Shown: positions 46,457 to 54,607 of the stretch, piece after piece
Numbering within the stretch: position 1 is the first letter of the stretch
How the letters are laid out: each line of letters starts with the position of its first letter
Program-made: the position numbers and the translations under genes
Notes under the pieces: model-generated
What the model was told of the DNA's origin: nothing
What the model saw: only the letters and a program-made list of their open reading frames with translations
Databases searched by the model: none
From: Malonomonas rubra DSM 5091
GTDB lineage: Bacteria; Desulfobacterota; Desulfuromonadia; Desulfuromonadales; Geopsychrobacteraceae
Length of the DNA stretch: 64,000 bases
Direction of reading: 5' to 3'
Assembly: GCF_900142125.1 (NCBI RefSeq)
Contig: NZ_FQZT01000011.1
Span: forward strand, 1 to 64,000

Positions 46457-47411
46457 GGGAATTAGTCCCTCTCTTCGATTAAATATTGATTATTACATCA
46501 TTTTCGCAGGGTTTGTCGCTAATTCAATCCTTGTCCCGACAAATATTTCACTCGCTAAAACTTTCTGCTATATGACTATGTTTGGTGACGCTCCACCCGC
46601 CAAAAATATAGTCGACGCGTTGTCAACGTTGATAGACGACAGAGAGGCCGAAGAAGTAAACTCAACAAGTGCAATTCTACAACAAATACCTAATGTTATT
46701 TGGCCATTGTGAAAGTGGAGCAAGAAGGGTTACAGCGATTAATAGATGTCGGTGTAACCAGAAAATACCGTTGGTACACTTTTCATCTATCTAATGGCTT
46801 ATTAAAAATCAGGTTTTCACTTCTGGAAAAGGTTTTTTTGGTCATTTCAGCAGATTTTCAATTACAGGTATTTTTGCAGTCAGCGGGCCATTGCCCTTTC
46901 GCCGATCACCACCCTCACCCCAAAGATCTGCTCAACTCCAAACCATATTCTAATAATTGAAAACCTCCTGATATATAGAAATTCCCGCATGGTTATGATT
47001 GGTTTTTATTCTTCAAGTAGTTGTTTATTAAGCAGCTAAACACACGTTTATTATCGGTGTTTACTTAATTAATAAAAATGTTATTTTGTGCTTGTTAATT
47101 AGATTTTAAGCCTCTATGATTCGATCCGTTACTTTTTACCACATCGTTCCATAGCGATTCTGGTGGTTTGTAAGCTGCACTAATAGCCACGTCCCGTGGA
47201 AGGGACAGATGACTTGGAGGGGACCATGTCATGCTTTTGTGATTTGATTTTTGTTTGGGAGGGAATTCAGGGGCGAGGTGCTAAGCTGGATGAAATTGCC
47301 GCCCTGTCTGCTCAAAAGACAATCCTACCCCATCTTAAAACGGCCCTGACATCGCTCAGACCAAGCCTTCAAAACAACTACCCATCGAATAAGACAATCC
47401 AGGAGGGGAAT
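46457..47411. other. Gene-poor, AT-rich stretch
   Basis: No reading frame here has both a credible start and a recognisable product. Frames of 100 and 86 codons near 46407-46960 begin within hairpins or lack a ribosome site. An inverted repeat AAACAC...GTGTTT lies near 47039-47063. The segment separates the grpE operon from the transfer region. Confidence 0.45.
47187..47206. repeat. Overlapping inverted repeats, possible oriT or operator
   Basis: CCACG-TCC-CGTGG (47187-47199) overlaps GTCCC-GTGGAA-GGGAC (47191-47206), giving mutually exclusive stems. It lies 650 bp before the transfer operon. Function unknown; it could be part of an origin of transfer. Confidence 0.3.
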
Positions 47412-47648
47412 TTATTTGCTTATGGCTTTTTTGATTTCTTCTTTAAGCGAACTTCTATCGTAGACATTTTCCATTTGAATGGACTCACGCCCATCTAAAG
47501 CAAGCTCGAAGAGAATCTGAATTAATTCTGATCGAGACAAATTGTAACCACTTTCATTTCGAATGGTCTGGATGAACTCGTCATCAATCTTCTCCAGAAA
47601 GCCGCTCGCAATGGAAAAATTCGGTCTGACTGTTTTGGCGCGGGACAT
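47412..47648 (-). CDS. Small ribbon-helix-helix-like regulator of the transfer region
   Basis: 78 residues with AAGGAACG 8 nt before the ATG. A short strand-like RPNFSI is followed by helices (LEKIDDEFIQTIRNESGY, LSRSELIQILFELALDG), an arrangement typical of ribbon-helix-helix proteins that control plasmid and conjugation genes. It is divergent from the virB operon, and palindromic GTAC motifs lie in the shared promoter region, which suggests autoregulation. Family assignment is by pattern only. Confidence 0.55.
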   Translation of the reverse strand: MSRAKTVRPNFSIASGFLEKIDDEFIQTIRNESGYNLSRSELIQILFELALDGRESIQMENVYDRSSLKEEIKKAISK

Positions 47649-47665
47649 TATTTACGTTCCTTTTG

Positions 47666-47712
47666 TTGACAGCACACCATGCAGTATGTACCATAGTACC
47701 CACTGGCGTACC
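47666..47712 (+). promoter_or_regulatory. Divergent promoter/operator region of the virB operon
   Basis: On the plus strand TTGACA (47666-47671), a 17-nt spacer and TACCAT (47689-47694) form a promoter toward virB2. On the minus strand TTGCAG and TACTAT, 16 nt apart, form a weaker promoter toward the small regulator gene. Three GTACC units (47688, 47696, 47708) overlap both promoters and are probable operators. Confidence 0.55.
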
Positions 47713-47854
47713 TACTGCAAAAACTGAGGTATGAAAGTAAAAAAACCTTAGCCCTGTTTTAAAAAAAATTCAACGAATTTAGGGAATTAAGAACTACACG
47801 ATGCAATCAAAGAGGATTACTCCTCGCTATCTATTACCTAAAAGGAGAACGAAA

Positions 47855-48160
47855 ATGAATCAATCGGCAACACCACAAACATCAAACACCTCCACAATTG
47901 TCCTGCTTATGGCTCTTGCTTTTGTGCTACTGCCAAGTCTTGCCTTTGCAGGTCCGATTGAGGATGGAGTTGATTGGCTCCTTGACTTGCTGACTAACGG
48001 CATCGCCCGCAGCCTGGCCATCATCGGCATCGTTGTTTTGGGTTACATGGCTTGGGCTGGTCGTCTGACCTGGGGTCGTGCCGGGCAATGGATTGGCGGC
48101 ATCGTTTTGGTTTTTGGTGGCGCTGCAATTACCGACTTGGTTATTGGTGCGGTGTCCTAA
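47855..48160 (+). CDS. virB2: VirB2-family conjugative pilin
   Basis: 101 residues; AAGGAG precedes ATG at 47855. A long signal sequence ends LPSLAFA-GP, then two hydrophobic segments separated by a short polar loop (GIARSLAIIGIVVLGYMAWAGRLTWGRAGQWIGGIVLVFGGAAI), the TrbC/VirB2 pattern. It is polymerised into the transfer pilus. First gene of the T4SS operon; its stop overlaps the virB3 start by one base. Confidence 0.92.
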   Translation: MNQSATPQTSNTSTIVLLMALAFVLLPSLAFAGPIEDGVDWLLDLLTNGIARSLAIIGIVVLGYMAWAGRLTWGRAGQWIGGIVLVFGGAAITDLVIGAVS

Positions 48161-48474
48161 TGCCTGCACACAGCGACCCATTGTTTGCTGGTTTGACTCG
48201 CCCCTCTATGGTCTGGGGCGTGTCCTACGATGCATGCATTTTCAATGGGATGCTGACATCCGTGGTTTTCATCGGCACTGGGAGCATTTGGGGGCTACTG
48301 CTGTGCGTACCAGTTCATGCTGTAGCCTTCCTGATTTGCCTGAAAGATCCACGCGCCTTTCGCTTTTTAACGCTCTGGATGCAGACCAAAGGACGATCTG
48401 TTAGCCGAGTTTACTGGAAGGCCAGTACAGCAACACCTCTCCCAAACACCCGAAACAAAAAAAGGAAAATGTGA
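48160..48474 (+). CDS. virB3: VirB3-family inner-membrane protein
   Basis: 104 residues with the VirB3 opening (SDPLFAGLTRPSMVWGVSY) and one to two membrane helices (MLTSVVFIGTGSIWGLLLCVPVHAVAFLIC) followed by a positively charged tail. It is an inner-membrane component anchored with VirB4. Start overlaps the virB2 stop, and virB4 begins directly after its own stop. Confidence 0.9.
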   Translation: MPAHSDPLFAGLTRPSMVWGVSYDACIFNGMLTSVVFIGTGSIWGLLLCVPVHAVAFLICLKDPRAFRFLTLWMQTKGRSVSRVYWKASTATPLPNTRNKKRKM

Positions 48475-50904
48475 ATGGCTGTCCAGAAGCGTGATGTTTG
48501 GCAAAGAGAGAATTCTCTCGCAGACTTTATTCCTTTCTCGGCTCAGGTTGACCAGAACACGGTCAGAACCGATGCAGGCGACTATCTACAAGTCATCCGC
48601 GTGGGAGGGTTTGCTCACGAAAGCGCCGACGATCAAGACATAAGCATCTGCGCGGAGCAGCTGAACCAACTTATTAAGAATATTGCCGCTCCCGACATCG
48701 CTCTTTGGACACACACTATCCGAATGGAAGAAAACAACCATCCAGACGGTGAGTTTTCACCTGGATTCGCCGCCGCACTAGACCAGAAATATAAAGCACA
48801 TCTCGATAAATCAAAAATGATGGTCAATAAGCTCTATGTCACCATCATCTATCGGCCTAACCCGGTTAAGGTTGTCCGCCTCTTTTCGAAACTGGATAGA
48901 AAAAGCGACAAAGAAAAAATCGATGATCAGAAAGCAGCACTTGAGAAGCTCGATGAGATCACTTCGATAGTCCTGCAAGGCCTGGATCGTTACAACCCAC
49001 ACAGGCTCGGCTGCTATGAAGAGAAAGGGATGTTCTTTTCTGAGGTGCTGGAATTTCTGGCCTTCCTCGTCAATGGAGAATGGCAGCCATTCCCGCTACC
49101 GCGAGCCCCACTCTCTCAAGCCCTCCCGACCTCTCGACCATTTTTCGGGCGGGAAGTTTTTGAGCTTCGCTCTGCAACAAATGAAACATATGGGGCCATG
49201 CTCGCTGTCAAAGAATACCCGGAAACAACTGAAGCAGGCTACCTGAACGCATTGCTATCGGCCCCTTTCCCTCTTGTTCTCACACAGAGCTTTACCTTTT
49301 TAAGCCGACCCGTTGCGATTGAAATGCTCAAACGCCAACAGTCGAGGATGATTAATGCCGGAGACTTGGCCGAATCTCAAATACAAGCGATCAGCGACGC
49401 CTTAGACGATCTCGCAGCAGGTCGCTTTGTCATGGGCGAGCATCACCTGAATTTAAGTATTTTAGCGCGCAGCCCCGATGAACTGAAAAACAACCTGAGC
49501 GCAGCTAGGGCTGCACTGTCAGACTGCGCCCTAGTCGTAGCTCGTGAAGATCTGGCGCTGGAAGCTGCCTATTGGGCACAACTTCCCACAAACTTTCGTT
49601 TTCGCCCCAGGCCTGCGCCGATCACCTCCCGAAACTTTGCCGGGTTCGCTTCGCTACACAACTACCCTTCTGGCCGTCGTCAACGAAACCAGTGGGGACC
49701 AGCTGTGACACTGCTTAAAACCAGCAGCGCCGCCCCTTATTACTTCAACTTTCACGAACCGACCGACAAGGTTCTGAGAGAGAAGAAAGCAACTCCGGAA
49801 AAAACTGAGGACAAGGAACAACAAAAGGCTCTCGCAAACACAGTCATTATCGGCCCCTCTGGCTCCGGGAAAACTGTTGCCCAAGGCTTCTTGCTGGCTC
49901 AGGCCCAGAAGTTTGCCCCTACCTCGTTTATCTTCGACAAGGACCGAGGCCTGGAGCTTTTTGTCCGCGCAATGGATGGCGTTTACTCGCCACTTCTGAG
50001 CGGTCAGCCGACCGGCTTCAACCCCTTCCGAGGTTTGGAGCCAACCCCGCAAAACATTCTGTTCCTAGAAGATCTAACCCGCAAGCTGGCAAGTCCAGCC
50101 AATGGCGAACTTTCAAACAGGGAACTGAATGAAATCTCTGATGGCGTACGCGGGGTCATGACCGGCTTGGAGCCAGCCAGCCGGCGCCTATCGTCTTTGC
50201 TGGCCTTTATGGATCAAACAGACCCTGAGGGAGCCGGTGCCCGTTTGTCCCGCTGGTGCGTCGGTGGCCCTCTTGGATGGGTCTTCGACAACGAAGAAGA
50301 CACTCTTAACTTCTCCGAAAAGACCCTTTTCGGCTTCGATGTAACGGAATTTTTAGACGACTCAATCGTAAGAACTCCGATCATCATGTATCTGTTTCAC
50401 CGAATGGAATCACTCATCGACGGCCGCCGTTTTATTTGTTTCATGGATGAGTTCTGGAAACTGCTCCTGGACGAATATTTCAAGGACCTGGCTCAGAACA
50501 AGCTAAAGACAATTCGAAAACAAAACGGCTTCCTGGTCTTCGGGACTCAGAGCGCTAACGATGTCCTAAAATCAGAAATCGCCCATTCGATCATTGAGCA
50601 GTGCGCAACCATGCTCTTCTTCCCAAATCCGAAAGCCGCCAAAGAAGATTATGTCGATGGCTTCAAGCTGACAAATCGAGAATACCAAATTATTAAAGAA
50701 GAACTTGCGCCGGGCTCTCGCCGGTTTTTGATCAAGCAGGGGCATAGCAGTGTTGTCGCAGAATTGAACCTACAGGGCTTCGACAATGAATTGGCAATCA
50801 TTTCCGGGACCACAGATAACGTCAATTTGGTCGATCGTCTGATCCAGATCGTCGGTGACGATCCTGCCAACTGGATTCCGTTGTTTCATGAGCAAAGGAA
50901 ATAA
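48475..50904 (+). CDS. virB4: VirB4-family T4SS ATPase
   Basis: 809 residues. The CagE/VirB4 N-terminal domain (1-430) is followed by the ATPase domain with Walker A GPSGSGKTVAQG (about 459) and Walker B FICFMDEFWK (about 653). TQSANDVLKSEIAHSIIEQCATMLFFPNPKA is the typical post-Walker-B stretch. It energises pilus assembly and substrate transfer at the inner membrane. Confidence 0.97.
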   Translation: MAVQKRDVWQRENSLADFIPFSAQVDQNTVRTDAGDYLQVIRVGGFAHESADDQDISICAEQLNQLIKNIAAPDIALWTHTIRMEENNHPDGEFSPGFAAALDQKYKAHLDKSKMMVNKLYVTIIYRPNPVKVVRLFSKLDRKSDKEKIDDQKAALEKLDEITSIVLQGLDRYNPHRLGCYEEKGMFFSEVLEFLAFLVNGEWQPFPLPRAPLSQALPTSRPFFGREVFELRSATNETYGAMLAVKEYPETTEAGYLNALLSAPFPLVLTQSFTFLSRPVAIEMLKRQQSRMINAGDLAESQIQAISDALDDLAAGRFVMGEHHLNLSILARSPDELKNNLSAARAALSDCALVVAREDLALEAAYWAQLPTNFRFRPRPAPITSRNFAGFASLHNYPSGRRQRNQWGPAVTLLKTSSAAPYYFNFHEPTDKVLREKKATPEKTEDKEQQKALANTVIIGPSGSGKTVAQGFLLAQAQKFAPTSFIFDKDRGLELFVRAMDGVYSPLLSGQPTGFNPFRGLEPTPQNILFLEDLTRKLASPANGELSNRELNEISDGVRGVMTGLEPASRRLSSLLAFMDQTDPEGAGARLSRWCVGGPLGWVFDNEEDTLNFSEKTLFGFDVTEFLDDSIVRTPIIMYLFHRMESLIDGRRFICFMDEFWKLLLDEYFKDLAQNKLKTIRKQNGFLVFGTQSANDVLKSEIAHSIIEQCATMLFFPNPKAAKEDYVDGFKLTNREYQIIKEELAPGSRRFLIKQGHSSVVAELNLQGFDNELAIISGTTDNVNLVDRLIQIVGDDPANWIPLFHEQRK

Positions 50905-50908
50905 AGAC

Positions 50909-51574
50909 ATGAAGAAGCTCAAGGGATTTGTTAGCAGCTGCCTGCTGTTGGTCTTACTTTCTGTTAGTGCTCCCCTACCCGTTTCGGCTTCGGGGATTCC
51001 GGTTATCGACATTGCAGGCTTGGCCCAATCAATCCAGCAGCTGCTTCAGATGATTGAGCAAGTCATGGCGCTTAAAGAACAGGTCGAAACCGCTAAGAAG
51101 CAGCTCGATACTGCTAAAGACGAGCTGAGCAGCATTTCCAATGTTCGAAACATGGGCGGGATTATTGGCTCGATCTATGACAACGACATGGATGTCGATT
51201 ACGAGGACGCTTTAGAGGCCGCAGACATTTTATCCTCAAATGAATTCGATTTGACCGACACAGCCGCAGAGCTTTTTGACAGGCAGAACCATGCCGCAGG
51301 CAAATGGAAAGGCCGATCCGACAAGTTTATCGATCAAGCTATCGAGCGTTTCAACGAACTCGAAAAACTAGTGCAAAAGGTTAACGCAGCCCCAGAGCAA
51401 AAGGACATCCTTGATTTGCAGGCCAGAATCCAAGCCGAGCACGCTTTGCTGCAGAACGAAGCGATAAAGCTGCAAATGATGGAATCGCAAGCAAAAGCTG
51501 AGCAGGCATTACTTACCCAAAACCAAATGCAAGAACACTTAAACCGAACCTCAACCCCTGTTACAGACTGGTAA
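50909..51574 (+). CDS. virB5: VirB5-family minor pilin
   Basis: 221 residues. A signal peptide (LVLLSVSAPLPVSA-SG) is followed by a largely alpha-helical protein with long amphipathic helices (QLLQMIEQVMALKEQVETAKKQLDTAKDEL), typical of VirB5/TraC pilus-tip proteins. The ATG at 50909 is preceded by AGGAAATAAAG; an upstream start inside virB4 is possible. Its C-terminal TPVTDW is identical to that of the next gene's product. Confidence 0.87.
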   Translation: MKKLKGFVSSCLLLVLLSVSAPLPVSASGIPVIDIAGLAQSIQQLLQMIEQVMALKEQVETAKKQLDTAKDELSSISNVRNMGGIIGSIYDNDMDVDYEDALEAADILSSNEFDLTDTAAELFDRQNHAAGKWKGRSDKFIDQAIERFNELEKLVQKVNAAPEQKDILDLQARIQAEHALLQNEAIKLQMMESQAKAEQALLTQNQMQEHLNRTSTPVTDW

Positions 51575-51586
51575 AGGAAATTTAAA

Positions 51587-51805
51587 ATGAAAACACTCGC
51601 ACTTACTCTTATGCTTTTTGCAACCACCCTTGCAGGCTGCTCAGAAGAAAAAGCTAAAAGTGTGGATTGGTATGAAACCCACTCTAAAGAAAGAATTGCA
51701 AAGTTAAACGAGTGCGCTCAAAAAGGAACTATTTCTCAAGATTGTAAAAATGCGCAGCTTGCCACTCACAACAACAGTGCTGAGACTCCTGTAACTGATT
51801 GGTAA
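51587..51805 (+). CDS. EexN-like entry-exclusion lipoprotein
   Basis: 72 residues with lipobox LAGC (Cys18) and the mature pattern VDWYETHSKERIAKLNECAQKGTISQDCKNAQLA, matching the EexN family. These lipoproteins stop a donor cell from receiving a second copy of the same element. It is placed between virB5 and virB6, the usual location. It ends TPVTDW, the same six residues as VirB5, though encoded by different codons. Confidence 0.85.
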   Translation: MKTLALTLMLFATTLAGCSEEKAKSVDWYETHSKERIAKLNECAQKGTISQDCKNAQLATHNNSAETPVTDW

Positions 51806-51809
51806 TAGT

Positions 51810-52808
51810 ATGCCATATATAAACGTATTCCAGAGGCTGTTTGAAAAGCTAGGAATTATTATTGATAACTATATCGTCAATACTGTAGGAGATATAATTA
51901 CCTTTATTAATCCGATAGTTAATAGCCTCTTGATTATATATCTTGCACTATGGGGGATCGCCCACATAAGAGGAACTATTCAAGAACCTCTAAAGGATGG
52001 ACTTGGTCGCTTTCTTCGGGTTGTTATTGTCTTATCTTTTGCTCTAAATGTTGGCATGTATAGCGGTATTATCGCTGATTTTCTGATTGGTGCCCCAGAG
52101 CAAATAAGCGGTGTCGTAACAACGGCAGCTCCTACATCAGCCCTTCTCGATGACCTTATAAATAAAGGCTTTGCACTCGGAAAAACAGCATGGGATGCAG
52201 GAGGAATTCTTGATCCATTAGAGTCTTTCGTCGGCATTATAATCTGGGTTTTTACCGTAGTTACAGTCACATATGCAGCTTTTCTTTTACTTTTTGCTAA
52301 GCTCGCAATGGTTGTTCTGCTGGCCCTTGGTCCAATATTCATTGTGTTTCTGCTGTTTTCAGCAACCCAACGGTTTTTCGAGCTTTGGCTTGGGCAGGTC
52401 TTCAACTACGCCCTTGTCCTCATCATTTCTGTTTCCCTGATCGATCTTATGTTTTTCATTTTTCAGGCGCATCTCACGAGCGTGCTGAACCAAGTTAATA
52501 CATCAGGGATTCCTATAGGCATTGGAGACACAATGGCAATAGGCGCAACTGCTGCGCTGAACTTTTTGGTTCTTCGACAGGCACCCCAAATTTCTATGGC
52601 TCTTGGTGGCGGCATCGCTCTAGCAACTCAAGGCTTTATCAGCACAATAATTCAGCGAAGTCCGATGCTGTCTTGGCTTAATCGAACCACGAAAGCCACT
52701 GCAAGAGGGGCTGCAGGGGCAGTAAAAACCGGGTCTTTAGCAGCGACTGCTTCAGCCGGAAATCTGTATCGGCGCCGTTTCGGTGGCAACAGCATCACAG
52801 GTCAATAA
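51810..52808 (+). CDS. virB6: VirB6-family polytopic membrane protein
   Basis: 332 residues with about six helices (INPIVNSLLIIYLALWGIAHIRG; WVFTVVTVTYAAFLLLFAKLAMVVLLALGPIFIVFLLF; LNYALVLIISVSLIDLMFFIFQAHL) and a positive C-terminal tail, the TrbL/VirB6 arrangement. Only 4 nt separate it from the eexN stop and no strong ribosome site is visible, so translation is probably coupled. It forms part of the inner-membrane channel. Confidence 0.9.
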   Translation: MPYINVFQRLFEKLGIIIDNYIVNTVGDIITFINPIVNSLLIIYLALWGIAHIRGTIQEPLKDGLGRFLRVVIVLSFALNVGMYSGIIADFLIGAPEQISGVVTTAAPTSALLDDLINKGFALGKTAWDAGGILDPLESFVGIIIWVFTVVTVTYAAFLLLFAKLAMVVLLALGPIFIVFLLFSATQRFFELWLGQVFNYALVLIISVSLIDLMFFIFQAHLTSVLNQVNTSGIPIGIGDTMAIGATAALNFLVLRQAPQISMALGGGIALATQGFISTIIQRSPMLSWLNRTTKATARGAAGAVKTGSLAATASAGNLYRRRFGGNSITGQ

Positions 52809-52814
52809 CAGAAA

Positions 52815-52832
52815 ATTCTGTACGTATGAAAG
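52815..52832. promoter_or_regulatory. GTACGTA palindrome, operator copy A
   Basis: ATTCTGTACGTATGAAAG is a near palindrome sharing 14 of 18 positions with the perfect palindrome at 58705-58722. It precedes the VirB7-like gene by 23 nt. Confidence 0.5.
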
Positions 52833-52855
52833 TTCACATAGAGAGAGGGTTCTGA

Positions 52856-53059
52856 ATGAAAAAGCTACTTACCATTTTTTTATTTTTTGGAATATGCGCC
52901 TGTGCGCCGAAGCCACCCTGCTGCAACAACAAAGCGGAAGGTATGAGGCCCATTAACCCCGAATATGTGACCACAGAACAAATGGCCGCTTGGGAGAAAC
53001 AAAAACAGGATGAACACCTAGCTGCGCTGAACGACCAGGAGACATTCCATGAAAATTAA
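52856..53059 (+). CDS. virB7: VirB7-like lipoprotein
   Basis: 67 residues: signal and lipobox (FFGICAC, Cys16), then a short polar mature part (PKPPCCNNKAEG..). Its position directly before virB8 and its overlap with it support a VirB7 role, anchoring VirB9 in the outer membrane. Sequence alone would not identify it, and GAGAGGG precedes the ATG. Confidence 0.7.
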   Translation: MKKLLTIFLFFGICACAPKPPCCNNKAEGMRPINPEYVTTEQMAAWEKQKQDEHLAALNDQETFHEN

Positions 53060-53801
53060 GCGTAAGAAAAAAAGCGCTCAGCAACCGAAAGCACCGGTAC
53101 AAGATCCGAAACCGAAGAAATCTCTCGATCGGCAATACTTCGATGAGGCAACCGGCTGGGAAACTGACCGTATCCTTACCGCCAAGAAATCAACAAAGAT
53201 TGCTTGGATCGTGGCCAGCATTGCCGTTTTTGTTGCTGTTTGTGCAGTTGGAGCTGTCGCCGCTCTCGCACCATTTAAAGAGGTCGAGCCCTTTGTTGTC
53301 CGCGTAGATAACAGCACCGGCATGGTGGATATCGTAACCGCCATGAAAGAAGGCGAAACGAGCTATGAGGAAACGATTAACAAATACTGGATTAATCAGT
53401 ATGTCCTTCTGCGTGAACATTGGTTACACGCAACCTACAGGGAAGACTATTACAAAGTCGGCTTGTTCAGCGCTCCAACAGAACAAGAAGGTTATGCAGA
53501 AAGCATGAGCGCAAGAAACAATCCCAATTCTCCCCTGGTTCTTTACGGTGATGCGGCTGAAGTCAGAGTAAAGGTCAAAAACATCAGTTTCATAAATGAT
53601 CTTGTAGCTATGGTTCGCTTCAGCAAAACAGTCGAGCGAGCGGGCGAGCGAAGCTTGCCGACGCATTGGATTGCCACGGTTCCCTTCACCTACATATCAG
53701 CACCCATGAAAGAGAAAGATCGCCGTATTAACCCGCTTGGTTTTCAAGTTCAGCGGGGATATAGAGTCGATCCAGAAACCGTATCGGAGAGCAGAAAATG
53801 A
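53049..53801 (+). CDS. virB8: VirB8-family T4SS protein
   Basis: 250 residues: a charged cytoplasmic N-terminus, one membrane helix (STKIAWIVASIAVFVAVCAVGAVAALAPF, about 50-75) and the periplasmic NTF2-like domain (TGMVDIVTAM, YEETINKYWINQYVLLREHWL, FTYISAPMKEKDRRINPLGFQVQRGYRVDPE). The C-terminus NPLGFQVxxYRxD is a VirB8 signature. It links inner-membrane components to the core complex. Confidence 0.96.
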   Translation: MKIKRKKKSAQQPKAPVQDPKPKKSLDRQYFDEATGWETDRILTAKKSTKIAWIVASIAVFVAVCAVGAVAALAPFKEVEPFVVRVDNSTGMVDIVTAMKEGETSYEETINKYWINQYVLLREHWLHATYREDYYKVGLFSAPTEQEGYAESMSARNNPNSPLVLYGDAAEVRVKVKNISFINDLVAMVRFSKTVERAGERSLPTHWIATVPFTYISAPMKEKDRRINPLGFQVQRGYRVDPETVSESRK

Positions 53802-54607
53802 AAAGGACAATCATTATCCTCCTGTTTCTTCTCCCATGGACTGCTAACGCCCTGGAAATCCCAGCAGGCGGAGAATTTGATCAGCGAATTAAGTTTATCG
53901 CCTATAACCCCGCAGAGGTTGTCGGAATCATGGGGCATTACGGCTTTTCTACCCACATTGAATTTGCCCCAGGAGAGAAAATCGTAAAAATCGGAATTGG
54001 CGATCGCAAGGCCTGGGACATCAGCGAACAAAACAATCACTTGTTCTTGAAGCCTATTGCAAAGCAGCCCATTACCAACATGACGGTCTTAACCAACTAT
54101 CGTGTCTATAATTTTGAGCTTAACGCGCATGCTTCTAAACGTGGAGCCCATCCGGAACCGAACGATATGTGTTTCCAGGTCAAATTTGAGTATCCGGCTT
54201 CAGCTGCCCGCGCCGCTGAGCGTGTCGCTGAAAAAGAAAAATTGCGTGACATGCTGAACCAAAACGACGAATCCCAGCCGAAAAATTTCAACTATTGGAC
54301 AAAAGGGAGCAAAACTCTTTCGCCCAATAAGGCCTATGACGATAAACGCTTTACCTACCTGACCTTTGCCAACAACAAAGAGATGCCTGCCATCTACATT
54401 GAAAACCCGGACGGAACGGAAAGTCTGGTTAATTCACATGTTGAAGGGGATGTGATCATTCTCCACAAGGTGGCTGAAAAATTTGTACTGCGCAAAGGCC
54501 TGCTGGTCGCCTGTGTCTACAACCGATCATACGATGAAGACGGCGTCACCAACGAACGCGGCACGACAATCCCAGGAGTAAAACGACAAATTAAGGGGGA
54601 GATTTAA
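53798..54607 (+). CDS. virB9: VirB9-family T4SS core protein
   Basis: 269 residues with a signal peptide (IIILLFLLPWTANALE). N-terminal beta domain (IKFIAYNPAEVVGIMGHYGFSTHIEFAPGE) and C-terminal domain (FTYLTFANNKEMPAIYIENPDGTESLVN) match VirB9/TrbG. Its ATG overlaps the virB8 stop (ATGA). It builds the outer-membrane pore layer with VirB7 and VirB10. Confidence 0.95.
   Translation: MKRTIIILLFLLPWTANALEIPAGGEFDQRIKFIAYNPAEVVGIMGHYGFSTHIEFAPGEKIVKIGIGDRKAWDISEQNNHLFLKPIAKQPITNMTVLTNYRVYNFELNAHASKRGAHPEPNDMCFQVKFEYPASAARAAERVAEKEKLRDMLNQNDESQPKNFNYWTKGSKTLSPNKAYDDKRFTYLTFANNKEMPAIYIENPDGTESLVNSHVEGDVIILHKVAEKFVLRKGLLVACVYNRSYDEDGVTNERGTTIPGVKRQIKGEI

Noticed and set aside
46407-46712. 100-codon plus-strand frame
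   Set aside because: Its GTG start is inside a hairpin, there is no ribosome site, and the product resembles nothing I know.
46700-46960. 86-codon plus-strand frame
   Set aside because: TTG start, no ribosome site and no family resemblance; probably chance in an AT-rich gap.
47196-47498. 100-codon plus-strand frame
   Set aside because: It overlaps the better supported minus-strand regulator gene and has no convincing ribosome site or homology.
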